Below are positions 33,798-45,061 of a stretch of DNA of 64,000 bases, piece after piece (positions within the stretch are counted from its first letter, which is position 1; each line of letters begins with the position of its first letter). Under the pieces are notes generated by a model, which saw only the letters and a list, made by a program, of their open reading frames with translations, did not search any database and had not been told where the DNA came from. Source of the stretch: Adiantum capillus-veneris (taxonomy: Eukaryota; Streptophyta; Polypodiopsida; Polypodiales; Pteridaceae); assembly GCA_014529385.2 (NCBI GenBank), contig CM043960.1, positions 32,473,396-32,537,395 of the forward strand, given 5' to 3'. The position numbers and the translations under genes are program-made.

Positions 33798-34560
33798 CTC
33801 AATGGTGAAGAAGGCAAAAAATGGCATCAATTTTTGACTCTTGAGTTTACACAGTCAAGGTGTACACTGACCGCTACGTGTATGGTTGAAATATGTTTTT
33901 GGGATATTATTGAAATTGATTATCATTTACAGGATTCTTTCCTATTTCTCTATAATTTGTATTTCTATCATCTATTGCATAATCTACCCTCTCTTCTCTC
34001 TATTTTTGCTTCTCTCATAATTCTCTTGCAACCAGAGATTCGATGCCTTCCCAATCCCCCCTGGAGAGAATGATGCACTTTGACACCACAAGAGGGTAGT
34101 TAATGTCCATCCTCAAACTCAAAGCAAGCCCAAGTGGTATCCACCACTAAGACATGAATGGGAAAGAGCCCACCAAGATGAGCACCTCCAAGTGAGGGGA
34201 AAGTTTCACCATCAAACTATATCAAGCCATCGTGGCATCAACCATTACAAGGGGACAATTCCCACAAGAAAGAGCTTCTCTATTTATTAAAAAACCAAGC
34301 AAACCCACAAAAAATTCATGCAAGAGAGCTTTGGCTCTGACGAAGAGCTATTGGTGAGAAAGTAAATCGTTTCCTATATACCATTGCAAATATGAGGGAT
34401 TCAATTAGCAAGTCCGCAATTTTAACAAGATAAGAACACAAAATCAAGACAAAGCCCAGTGAACAGATTGATCTGGAAAAGGTCAAAGACCCATAAAGAT
34501 CCTAAGCTTAATGAGAGGATCAGATGAGGGAGGTAAAGGTAATTTCAAAGAATGACAATT
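33048..34560. other. Non-genic stretch with (CT)n at 33723-33794
   Basis: No gene recognised. The ORF 33549-34073 is mostly a translation of the 72-base CT array and is rejected. The rest is AT-rich. Confidence 0.55.
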
Positions 34561-34576
34561 GATTGAACAAAAAGTA

Positions 34577-34578
<2 letters not shown>

Positions 34579-34610
<32 letters not shown>

Positions 34611-34623
34611 GTTTTAATATATA
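34579..34623 (-). repeat. Dispersed repeat H, copy 3, terminal (CA)n end, split by G2
   Basis: The (TG)n at 34579-34609 plus TTGTTTTAATATATA continue, across G2, into 37415 onward. On the minus strand the joined order matches copies 1 and 2, ending in (CA)n. ATATA at 34619-34623 is the left target duplication of G2. Confidence 0.6.
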
Positions 34624-35286
34624 TGTAAGGTCTCTGACCCGATCACAAGAGCACCCTTGTACCACGAAATGAATACAATGGAATAAGTTACTATTTTTAG
34701 CAGTTTTCCAGATTCTGTCAGTGCCATGATGTTTAGAATGTTATAAAGCTTCAAAATGGGAATTAAAATAATTTTTGTGAAAATTTTCCAAAAATAGTAA
34801 GTTTTTGGTGACCCGACCCGTCCAGTTTTGATCGTCTCGAAAAACTGCACCCGTACCCCGAATTTCAAAAAAATGCATTTCGGACCCCGGGGGCTGCTAA
34901 ATATGGCAGGTACTCAGGCCAGTACGCCTTAGTTAGAGCTTCGTATGGCAATTTACGGCATCAAAATCCGATTCGTATGACCCGTTTTAGCCTAGAACCA
35001 AATTTCCTAAAAATTGTCCGGGGAGGCACCGGGGGCCCGGGACTGTGTGGGAACAGGTCCCAGGCCACTCCAGATCAGCTTTAGCAGCTAGGGGGCGCCC
35101 TCTTGCTTTGTGGGAGTCTTGGGAAAGCTACCAAGCCTGCAACTCAGTCTCAGAACCAGTAAACCAAGCCAACCTGACACTTGGTGGGCAGAGAACTGGA
35201 CTTGCCATGCTTAACTGGAGAAGCTCCCAGATGCATTTAGCAACCCAGATCGATTTTCAGCCTGTAGGAGCCTATTTAAAGACCTG

Positions 35287-35287
<1 letters not shown>

Positions 35288-35329
<42 letters not shown>
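35288..35329. repeat. (AC)n microsatellite in G2
   Basis: About 40 bases of AC repeat just downstream of the TATA-like box, followed by further AC-rich sequence to 35370. Confidence 0.9.
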
Positions 35330-36192
35330 ATGATCACACACACACACAGTGCATATACACACACCCACATACATTGGGGAGGTGCTGCCGAATCACACAC
35401 CTATTGAAGAAGAAGCAAGGAGGGAGGTGCTGTCGAATTTTCATCTCAAGAAGCTCGATTAGATCAGAAAATTGAGAAGATTACCAGCTCTTAATCACGG
35501 TAACGACAGTTTAATTAATGCTATCTGAAAATTCCTTTCTCTACCATCAAAATTTCTCGTACATTATGCCTATTCCTAGTCGGAAATCTCTATGACTACT
35601 TTCTAAATTCTCCTTATTCATACTCTATTATGTAAATCATCATTCCAAAGCTGAATTATCAGCCATTCTTCACTCTTGATTAATGATTAGAGCATAATTA
35701 TCAGAGTCTTCTCTCTTTAGATAGCATAGTAATTAATCGGTAAGCTAGTATTTGTGCAGATTGAAGAGAATCACTATTGTAATCACTCATTAACATTGTA
35801 GCTTAATTGAATTCATTTCTCTTATGCATTAAGACGTAATTAAGGAGAAATTAATCCGTCAATAAGTCTCTAAGAATTGGTTTTTCCTCACACATATGCA
35901 TAGGGTAAATCTGCATCATCTAATTGCTAGGAAATAGTTTAATCATACTTAATCCAATTCTCTGGCAATTCCAATAGTGAAATCCTAATTATTCTTGATC
36001 ATGTAAGCCGAATAGTTATCTTAGAGCCGGTTCCCATAGGATTATGTGCCATCCTTAATGATTGCTTTATGAAAGAAATCTAGACTCTCATATAGGAGGG
36101 ATTAATTGATGTCACTAATCTACCCATTGGACTGTTATGATGCTTGTGAACCTTAGCTCTTTCTCCAAGCTAATCATTTAAAGTAGTGAGAA

Positions 36193-36384
36193 ATGGCCCC
36201 GGTTAAGAGGACGCGCTTCGGTGGTGCCCATGATCGCGAAGCAGGAACGAGCAATGTCAACGGGAAGGGGAAGGCTCCCATGGACGAGCAAATACAGGCC
36301 ATCTCATGGGCTATTGACGAGGAAATGGAAGAGGTAGGTCCCAATTTCTATTCAAGTTGTTTAATTAACATTGCATACGATTAG
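36193..36384 (+). CDS. Short ORF inside G2, MAPVKRTRF start
   Basis: The 63-residue ORF begins MAPVKRTRFGGAHDREAGTS and is basic then acidic (DEEMEEV). G1 has the same ATGGCCCCG start at the matching place but stops at once. GAG followed by GTAGGTCCC near 36333 could be a 5' splice site, so the protein could continue in a spliced message. Function unknown; it may be the first exon of an element-encoded protein. Confidence 0.3.
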   Translation: MAPVKRTRFGGAHDREAGTSNVNGKGKAPMDEQIQAISWAIDEEMEEVGPNFYSSCLINIAYD

Positions 36385-36627
36385 TTAGGAATGAACATAT
36401 CCCCGAACATGTTGGAGAAATCCGACAGAAACCTCGGCATTGAATGCATAGTACATTTAAGTATAAAGTAGGAAAGAAATGATTGATGGGTATGCTGTTT
36501 GCAAGAGGAAAGAATGTTTGCTAGGGAAAATTTAGCTCGACATGTTCATTTTATTTCCAATGTTGAATCAGTCCTGACCCCCCTACTGATCACAGGGGGC
36601 AGAGTTCCTCGTTAAGGACTCTTGAAT

Positions 36628-36742
36628 CCACGACTTGCTTTCTATGCGGTGGATACCCACGACTTGCTTTCTATGCGGTGGGAACCCACGTCTTGCTTTC
36701 TATGCGGTGGGAGTGTCCATGACGTGCTTTCTATGCGGTGGA
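36628..36742 (+). repeat. Tandem repeat in G2, 29-bp period, four copies
   Basis: Each unit holds CTTGCTTTCTATGCGGTGG or a one-base variant. Units are bounded by CCAC and GTGG, so each can fold on itself. Copies start near 36628, 36657, 36686 and 36717. Confidence 0.9.
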
Positions 36743-37414
36743 CATACCTAGTTGTATGGGCAGCTAGGCGACAACGGGAGGAGTGAACTCTCGCTGGAGG
36801 GGGGATGTTGTACCTCCAGAACATTGGAACTTTTATGAATAAGTTTGAGTAGAATTTTTACTAGAATTCTGTCTTGGTGTTGTTTGCAATACTGGTTGAA
36901 GGGCTGTAGTAACGAACAATGTGATTCGGAATTAAACAAGGAATCTTTATGTTGAACAACCTTTATGGTAGTAATTAGGTCACACAAGGAAGTGTGAGTG
37001 TGGGGGTGGAAAGTGGGGACTTGGCTTAGGTTGCCAATGCCTACGAGATGGGTGGTCCCGATTGGTCGGGAACTCTCTGTCCCCATAGTGCTTACTCGAT
37101 ATTAGTAATGCTCATTGCCCCTAGAGTGGGAAATTCTCGAGAGTATGTGCCTCTGAAACACGGGGAAAAAGGCACTCGAGGCTTCTCTCCTCTTGGAAGG
37201 TGGGTCATAGGATCGCTAGATAGTTTAAGTACGCTTCCTTTGCGAGGTGGAGCTAGATCTCCTTGCTAGTAGGCTCGAACTCGACTCACTTTGTGATGAG
37301 AGATCGTCTGCTAGTCGAACCCTGAACCATTTTGTTTGCTTCCGCTATAGATCTAGTGGCCACCAGGTTTACCATCAGATCCGTTGTTTGATACGACGGG
37401 GTGGGGACCTCACA

Positions 37415-37830
37415 ATATATTATATATTTTAAGGATAAAAGAACACCATGTTCAAAGACATCTGGCTCCAAACAACAATACAGCTAATGCACAAAAGAAT
37501 TTATGTATTCAAAACATTTCTGTAGAATTTAGTTAGAATGAATACTCATTCCAATTATTTTATACATTAGGACAAAAAGTAGGTATGTAGATGAACTCGG
37601 TCCTTATCTTCAAGATCTTGTTAGATTTTGATACGTGAACTAAAAGGATATATTTTGTTAGCCTTGGATACGTATTAGAGGTGTCAAAGAACTTATATTT
37701 GTTATCCATGTCAAACTTAAGATTAAGTACTATTCTATTTAGTACAAATTTGAAAGGCTTTAGTAGTAAATCTAGTGAATCAGGCACTAAATTCTACCAA
37801 AAACTTGAGGTTCCAATCTAATTTAAAGGG
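37415..37830 (-). repeat. Dispersed repeat H, copy 3, main part
   Basis: The minus strand of this region matches 26730-27120, including GTTTGACATG, CGTATCCAAGGCTAAC and GAACATGGTGTTCTTTT. G2 separates it from its (CA)n end at 34579. The first five bases are the right ATATA duplication. Confidence 0.65.
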
Positions 37831-37941
37831 CAGTTCTACCCATAGCATAATCCTTTTAAGTTTGATAAGAATTTTATAAAATATGACAATACATGAAGAA
37901 TCAAGTGCTGGCTTTAATATGATGACAATGTGTGTGCGTGT

Positions 37942-37978
<37 letters not shown>

Positions 37979-38049
37979 CACTAGCTCTTTTCCTTCTAAA
38001 CACACAAGTATGGCTAGCCACCTTCAGTACCCCCCCCCCCCCCCCTTTC

Positions 38050-38085
<36 letters not shown>

Positions 38086-38149
38086 GCACTATCTGCCTAT
38101 GTCGTCGGGGTTGTATGGAACACAATTGAATCAAGCTGCCTGTGACACG
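37831..38149. repeat. Microsatellite cluster with a C run
   Basis: (GA)n at 37948-37975, C run at 38030-38045 (16 bases) and (CT)n at 38054-38083. Between them lies TATGGCTAGCCACCTTCAG, similar to 39372 and to the Helitron-like end at 44520. No gene. Confidence 0.8.
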
Positions 38150-38197
38150 TGGTCGGGAGAGGGACCGAAATTCCTCCCTACCTATATATAGTATAGA
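38150..38197 (-). mobile_element. Helitron-like 5' terminus, minus strand (38197 end)
   Basis: The minus strand starts TCTATACTATATATAGG and continues into GGAATTTCGGTCCC. It resembles the end at 39086 in its first ten bases and in the following TTTCGTCCC block. The flanking base is G rather than the A expected for Helitrons. The 3' end was not found. Confidence 0.3.
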
Positions 38198-38299
38198 CAA
38201 CGTGTTCTTTTAAAGCAACCAACTATCATGAATATCAGCATGTATCCTATTGCCTTGGTACAAATCCTTCTTCTTAGCATGTGTACAACTCATTGTCGT

Positions 38300-38640
38300 G
38301 TTGTGCCTTGGAGCCCAAGATACAGACGCCTCATCGTAGATCTCCCCCTCTGCCTTGCCATGTTTGCCTTCAAGATGCAAGAGAATGTGATTGTATCTGG
38401 AGAGACACCCTCGCTTCGCATCTGCTGAAAAACAACATAGAGATTATTGGTCCTGTGCAAGTTAGACATATCCCACAATCTGTGCATTCCAAGAGCTGAC
38501 ATCCTAGATAGGAAGCTCCTTGTGTACTTTTTGTGCTTTATGAAGTGCACCACACTTGGGATACACGTCGACCAAGGTAGTGCCAAGCACAAAGTTTTCT
38601 TTCAACAACCCTAGTCTAGCACAGGGAGAAGGTGCTTCAA
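38300..38640 (-). pseudogene. Decayed pentatricopeptide repeat (PPR) fragment
   Basis: On the minus strand, LLKENFVLGTTLVDVYPKCG, then ALHKAQKVHKELP (about 38610-38510), is followed after a frameshift by QQMRSEGVSPDTITFSCILK (about 38430-38370). These are consecutive PPR units of the plant organelle RNA-editing type. Stops, a frameshift and an adjacent GA/CT array (38646-38684) show that it is not functional. It could be a retrocopy or a piece carried by a Helitron, since Helitron-like ends lie on both sides. Confidence 0.7.
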
Positions 38641-38641
38641 T

Positions 38642-38686
<45 letters not shown>

Positions 38687-38919
38687 CAGCGATAGACTTC
38701 GCCAGTTGCAATCTGCAACTGTCTGTTGAGCACAGATGCACATGCATGGGCCTCAAAGCACCTCGTCTGGGGTAAACGCAATGTATGGTTGTAGACAAGG
38801 GGTCCAAATCTGTCACGATGGTGAGCTAGAGGAGCAGTGCGAGGTTGGGTTGGTGATAGAGACTCTCTCTTTAGCGACCCCTTAAGCCTATGCTGGGTTC
38901 GAGGTGCCGTCAGAGGTGG

Positions 38920-38955
<36 letters not shown>

Positions 38956-38999
38956 CTGCTCTTGAGTGTCACCTGTCCATTGTGTCACATCACGCACAC
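38641..38999. repeat. Microsatellites (CT)n 38646-38684 and (GT)n 38922-38953
   Basis: Two arrays separated by about 240 bases without a recognisable gene. Confidence 0.9.
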
Positions 39000-39086
39000 T
39001 GGTCTAAAACATGTCGGATCAAGCTCGTGTTGATACGTGTTCGAGGGGAGGGGACGAAATCCCTTCCCCCATTATAATAGTATAGA
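39000..39086 (-). mobile_element. Helitron-like 5' terminus, minus strand (39086 end)
   Basis: The minus strand starts TCTATACTATTATAATGGGG with A as the flanking base, as expected for insertion between A and T, and continues into ATTTCGTCCCC. Plant Helitrons commonly begin TCTATACTA. The CTRR 3' end was not located. Confidence 0.4.
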
Positions 39087-39103
39087 TGATAAGCAAAGTA
39101 TAT

Positions 39104-39105
<2 letters not shown>

Positions 39106-39183
<78 letters not shown>

Positions 39184-39473
39184 GTTTTTTGTGTGTAATA
39201 TTGAGAGATAGAGAGCTACACACAATCAAGCACACTTATACACAGAGACAAGTATACATTTACATATCCACAAAGATAACAACACCATCCCTAATGATGG
39301 TGGTAAATGCCAATAATTGTGTTAAACAATTATTGGCAAAACAAAATGCATACATGAACAAGATACTAGTATGGCCAGCCGCCTTCAACGGCCTCTCTCT
39401 CTCTCTTTTCACGTGAGAGAAAACCAATACAAACTTGGTGGATCTTAACCATCTTCAAAAGGCCAAGATGGCC

Positions 39474-39521
<48 letters not shown>

Positions 39522-39555
39522 AAATCACTGAGGAAAAAAAGGGACTTGTGTGCAG

Positions 39556-39627
<72 letters not shown>
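39106..39627. repeat. GA/GT microsatellite cluster
   Basis: (GA)n at 39106-39180, (GA)n at 39478-39516, then (GT)n at about 39561-39590 running directly into (GA)n to 39627. Between them, at 39365-39395, ATACTAGTATGGCCAGCC resembles the Helitron-like start at 44520. ORFs here are simple-repeat translations. Confidence 0.9.
39424..39480 (+). repeat. Dispersed repeat, inverted partner at 43968-44035
   Basis: CAAACTTGGTGGATCTTAAC followed by CTTCAAAAGGCCAA and GGCCGATGAGA is found in reverse complement at 43968-44035, with a few differences. A weaker direct copy lies at 39654-39680. Confidence 0.75.
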
Positions 39628-39632
<5 letters not shown>

Positions 39633-40698
39633 AAATGAAATAAAATGTTATATTAACCTCTTCAAAAGTCCAAAATGACTGATAAGAGAAAAGGATAGTA
39701 TCATTGAGAGACCACAAAGCACATCAACTCAGTTTAAATCTAGGTATATTTTTTAGCTAGATGTTTATACCGCCCTCTTTGATGGACCATCATACTACAC
39801 CCCCAAGATGGTGCTAGCTAGGTTGCATGTGATGCATGTATACCTCATGCATATAATCTTGTTTATGATCCCCCATCAATAGAGCCATCCATCATGGTCA
39901 TAGACACAATCTCCACACGGAGTCCTGTTAGGTGTTGACTATGGTGGGTGCCAACGAGGGCAAGCCATGGCTGAGGAGAGTGTGCAGCAGAAGGGATTGA
40001 ACGAGAGAGGAGAGAGAGATTTGACACACTGCAAACAAAGCAACGCTTGTATGATTGTATATCTTTGTTAAAAAAGGCTTACAATATATAAAAGAGTTTT
40101 GCCATGCAAACTGCTATAAGTATCTGCGTGCTTCAAGGGGAGTATCCCACGGGTTGACACCAACAATTGAACGAGGGCTTGAACCCAACTATCCCCCTCA
40201 AGCCCGAAGTAGACAGACCACTCTCATAATACCTCAAGTTTTTGGTATACTCGGCAACCGTGAGTTTTAGGTTCTCTCACAACCAAGGATTTATGGTGTA
40301 TCCATAACCTAGTGCGATGATAAAACCCCCCCTTGAACAGATAGGGTGTAGGTCAAAAAATTAGCTACCAATAAATGGAGCCTTGGCATCGCAGAGGGGT
40401 ATCTGCGTGTAGGCACGCATGAGTCGACAGCCGCGAAGAGAAGAAATCTACTAACATATTATGGCGGAAGGGGGAGCCCTTTACACCTGTCGCAATCTGC
40501 GACTTAAAGACTAAAGTCCAAAACACAAACAAGCCCCTTTGCACGGCGCGATAAAGAGGGAGAGGGGGGGAGAGAGAGGCCGCCGGGCCGTACTAGTAGG
40601 AGCAATGGCGACAAAAGTGACGAATGGAGGGAAGAAGGAAAGTAGAGCTTAAGCATGGATGCAGACCTCGACCAACGAGGAAAAAAACGTGGGGCACG

Positions 40699-40742
<44 letters not shown>

Positions 40743-40991
40743 CTCCATGTGTCAGTGCGAAGGCGAAGGGGGGGAGAGATTTTCGTTTTTTGCTATCTAT
40801 CGGGTTGTGTGTCCCTACCGTCTGTAAGTACAGTGAAGAGCAGAATGTGATGGTGGACATCTTGCTTAGCTTCTTCCTTGCAGGGAAGCGGTGACGAGTG
40901 GACCTGTATGGAGCAAGGGAAGGAGGGTTGGGCTGCGATTGACAAGCTTTAATGGAGAGCAAGAGCGCGATGCGTGGGCTTCCCAGGGAAT

Positions 40992-41040
<49 letters not shown>

Positions 41041-41326
41041 TGCTCTGAGTGCGGACCAGCAAATGGCGATAGGGGGTTGGGTCGGGGGGCTGCGTCGCCT
41101 GCTGGACCATGCAGACGCGTGGATGGTGAGAGGCAGCGCTGTACAAAGCGTCTGATGGAATCGACCTTTTACTTTCCCTTTGGAATCTTCAGATTCCGAG
41201 GGAATCCAAGGGGAAACTAATGGGATTTTAATGATTTAGACCCAAAGGTAGAGGTATAGTGACTTAGAAACTAATGCATAAGTGCATTCACCGAGTAGGC
41301 GTCAGCATATGTCTTTTGAAGGGGTA
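39628..41326. other. Non-genic stretch with GA and CT arrays
   Basis: (GA)n at 40701-40739 and (CT)n at 40993-41037. Sequence between 40400 and 41200 is GC-richer than its neighbours. No protein family recognised. Confidence 0.5.
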
Positions 41327-41445
41327 GGGAAAGGTCACCAAGTAACCTTTCCTTGTAATGCGGGCGACTGCATGGTGACCGGCGGAGGCCGGGAGCCATG
41401 CGGGAGCACGCATTGCAGTGGAAAGGTCACTTGGTGATCTTTCCC
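41327..41445. repeat. Short foldback (MITE-like), 119 bp
   Basis: The 26-base ends GGGAAAGGTCACCAAG... (41327-41352) and 41420-41445 are complementary at 24 positions. The interior also folds: AATGCGGGCGACTGCATGG near 41357 pairs with CCATGCGGGAGCACGCATT. No clear target duplication was identified. Confidence 0.7.
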
Positions 41446-42226
41446 GGCCGTCATGTGTCGGGGGGGAGGGGGGCCAGATGGCAGTCAACTCACGCAGCTT
41501 CTTTGTTTTGGTTTGAGTGTAACCGGCAGATGGCAGTTAAGTTGATGTTTGAACAGCACTGCATGACTGCAGTCCAACGGCGCTGACAATGGCGAGACGG
41601 CAGTGTTGCAACTGCGCTGACAGTGGCAAATTCCCAATGCTCGCGTGGCAATCATCGGATACCTGCAAAAATTGAGATTCTGTGCGCTGATGTGTCGGCC
41701 TGTGCAGTCATTCTGACAATTGACGTGAAGAGATTTGATTGGGCAATAGCGCTAATATTCCAAGGGCTGACGTGTCAATGATCGAGCAGTTGCAGCAGTG
41801 GATTCCGCAGAGGAAAGCCTAGAAGATGGACGGTTGTAATGGGCTGCCCCCCGACCATGACGGAGGCAATCGTGAAGTCTTCATTTCTGAAGAAAAGAAG
41901 TTTATATTTCATGAGTTCTTGCGTTTGCAAGAAAAATGGAGACATCAATCTTATATCTTTATTGAAGAGAGAGGGGTGGCCCACCACTGGCTGCATATGC
42001 CTGCAGAGTCACGGCCCTTCCTCTCCTCCCTTTCTATGTGGAGCAACAAATTTGATGAGTCTGTAGTCTACGTGGAGTAGCAAATCTGACGAGGCGTAGC
42101 ATGACCTGGATGCATTGAGTCATGAATCACTCTCTTAAGGTGCGGGCTACCACCAAGCTTATACCTTGAGGTGAAGGTTGCCATTAGCGCCATGCCCAGC
42201 TACCTCGAGGCGTGTGTTTCCTACTG

Positions 42227-42263
<37 letters not shown>

Positions 42264-42558
42264 CTCCCGAACGTTTCTAATCCCCAGCTTGCCTGCGACC
42301 TGTTCTGCCTCCCGCAAGCTACGGAAGCTGTAGTGAGCGTGAGGGCGGCCACACCCACAGCCCTCTGTGTAGCTACAACGTCGTCCCCTACGTCGTCTTC
42401 GCGCTCCCTGTCATGCTGCCTTCCCGCCATCAGAGGATCCCTCAAGCATCAGGGATGCAACACATCTAGCAGCTCCTCCCTTTAGGAGAGCCTACAATGC
42501 ATGGCTACCAAGATTGAGTGATGGTTGCGAGGGAGATTTCATCGATGGACGTGCAAAT

Positions 42559-42650
<92 letters not shown>

Positions 42651-42787
42651 TGCCCTTGTCCTAGCCCTATAAGCAGCTATGGCCGAGATGAACGTTGTAA
42701 CAACCCCAATTAATGCAATCACCTATACTTTGTTGTGTGTATCCTCGCTTGGAACACTTTGATTGCAACATATGCTTGGAATGTTCT

Positions 42788-42862
<75 letters not shown>

Positions 42863-43754
42863 CACACACGAGAATTGCAATTCTGCTATCTTGTAGTAAA
42901 TTCAGCACTAATGCTAAGCTATCTTACAATATAGAGAGAGTTTCTTAACTACTAGCTATGTCGGTGCACCAAAAAAGTCATCGAGATATTCAGCTAGGAG
43001 ATTCATGTGCATGTCTAACATGCATAAGTAGCTACCATAGCTGCACAAGAATCCTAGCCTGCCCTCAGCTATCCCCCTGTCGTACAGGCACTAATGATGC
43101 CTCAAAATCCTCAACCAGTACTACAGCAACGTCCGAGCCATCGAGTACACGTGAAAACTTGGATGCGTGAGAAATTGTGCCAGTCGTATTAAAATCACAT
43201 TGGCAATCATCAGATACAAGAAATGGAGAGATGTAAAGACTCAAAGATGCTACAGAGCACAGCTGCCAAACCAGCTGGGTGAGGGTAGCTCTATGCAAGA
43301 GAGTATCATGCCACATGTGGCCAATATGGGTGAGGATGCATGTCGCAATGTGTATCCAGTAGATGAGGGCTGCTCCTTTGATAACTGCAGTATCCTCAAC
43401 ATGGCACAGATGAGTGCGCCATTGGACGGATGTGAATGCTCATTGTAGCTTTGTGGAGCAGGTTTTGAACTTGCAGGGCGTGAGTTGGGGATTGGGATGT
43501 GAATGCTCACTGTAGCTAGCTTCGCGGAGCAGGTTTAGAAACCTCCAAAATAATTAACAAGCTATTGTCTATTGTAGTCTACACCTCATCAATGGGATGT
43601 TGATTGCTGCAACCTAAACAAATTAAGGCTAGAGAGTTTTTTCTTCTTGATTTTTGCAACAAGTTTCTACGGCATTCTCTGTAGCGGGACAATCAATTGT
43701 TCAAGGTGAGTATTGCTTTAGTTAGAAAAGGGTTTGTGATATTGTTGATCAAGA

Positions 43755-43796
<42 letters not shown>

Positions 43797-44519
43797 AAAG
43801 ACGTATAGAACATAGTAATGAACTGGTGGTGCTGCTGCAAGGATCCACTCCCAAGGTCACCTCCAACACCTGCTCTGCCCAGGGCCAACGTCTCGACATC
43901 AGATTGTAGCTTTTAATTTACTTCAATATATTTTGTAACCAGACATTGTATTAGATCCACTAAGATTATATTCTCATCGGCCATAATTTTGGCCTTTTGA
44001 AGACGGTTAAGATCCACCAAGTTTGTTAGACAAGCATCTTCACTGTTTCCTATAAAAAGAAATGATTTTTTTCGTTTGAGAGAATATATTTGATCTGTTA
44101 TTATAATCCACCAGAATCTCTCGAGATCCTTTTGCTCTTGCCCTTCTGCTGTAGTTTTCAGAATCTTTTGCGCAATGATCGAACATGGGTGATGGAAAAA
44201 TACACTTTACACACTCTGAGTTGACCATTCGGCCTGTGTTCGCACGATGGCAAATTATTCATTTGTCTGAATTAGAAAAAGAACAGTCGGCTTGACTGGA
44301 AAGGGCTCCTTCTCTCTCGCACTTCCTGCACGCAATATGCTCGTGATGATGAGGAAGACGGAGGTGCTGACGATGGGCATCCATGTGTCACACTCTCGTT
44401 CATTTCAAAAAAGAACTTAAAAAACATCTATTTTAAAATGAAAAGTGAAGGGTAGAAAATGAAAAGGGTGAGTTTTGAGTTCTGGGTTCTCGCAAAAAGT
44501 CAAAAAACGAAGTACTATA
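41446..44519. other. Non-genic stretch rich in compound microsatellites
   Basis: (GA)n 42230-42260; (AC)n then (GA)n 42562-42647; (CT)n then (CA)n 42791-42869; (CT)n 43758-43795. A short direct duplication with TTGTAGCT and GAGCAGGTTT lies at about 43440-43535. ORFs at 42958-43170 and 43167-43448 are open but unrecognised. No gene supported. Confidence 0.5.
43968..44035 (-). repeat. Dispersed repeat, inverted partner of 39424-39480
   Basis: TCTCATCGGCC, then TTGGCCTTTTGAAG and GTTAAGATCCACCAAGTTTG, match the reverse complement of 39424-39480. Confidence 0.75.
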
Positions 44520-44618
44520 TCTATACTAGTAAAACGGCGCCGCCTTCAGCGACGGCATGGCCCCTCTTACCCTCAAACCCATCATTCTTAATAAATTTCA
44601 TAAAAGCAGATCAAGAAA

Positions 44619-44649
<31 letters not shown>
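44520..44649 (+). mobile_element. Helitron-like 5' terminus, plus strand, interrupted by D
   Basis: It starts TCTATACTAGTAAAACGGCG with A as flanking base, followed by GCCGCCTTCAGCGACGGC. About 130 bases on, a CT array merges into the LTR of D, so the rest is absent or displaced beyond D. Related words occur at 38005 and 39365. Confidence 0.4.
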
Positions 44650-44657
<8 letters not shown>

Positions 44658-45002
44658 TAACAAATATCTAATTCTCCTGAATGATTTTCTCATGTTAAAT
44701 TGATCATTTAATATAGGGAAGTACTAGGGGAGAAAAAGCTAGAATATTGGTTAGGCTGGCAGACTGGCCACAATAGGGATCCAAAGCGGGGCGCCATCTG
44801 CAAAAGAGAAATGTGCAATAATGGGCTTCAAAGATGCTAAGGTTCAGCCCATTAAGACTTCCAAAATGCTAAGGTTGCAAAATTCAAAGGTTATGTCCAA
44901 TGGTCCAACCCTAGAGAAAATTGGATGCTTTGAGTTTACACAAAAGTCTTTGCAAGCTCCTACATAGGAGGGGGCGAGACCTTTTAGTAGGGCATGAGAG
45001 AG

Positions 45003-45061
<59 letters not shown>

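Larger units (their letters stand above)
34624..37414 (+). mobile_element. LTR-like element G2 (about 2.8 kb), probably a solo LTR
   Basis: It starts TGTAAGGTCTC and ends GGGGACCTCACA, so the ends are TG and CA with a longer imperfect inverted match. It is flanked by perfect 5-bp duplications ATATA (34619-34623 and 37415-37419). A TATA-like CTATTTAAAG lies at 35271. No primer site, purine tract or pol domain is seen, and I find no terminal direct repeats, so a solo LTR of a large Ty3/gypsy family is the best reading. G1 at 23964-25667 is a diverged relative. Confidence 0.65.

Noticed and set aside
33549-34073. 174-residue ORF with a Ser-Leu run
   Set aside because: The centre is a CT microsatellite and the flanks match no family.
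42958-43510. Overlapping ORFs as a host gene
   Set aside because: Open on both strands with no recognisable motif; composition does not favour either strand.
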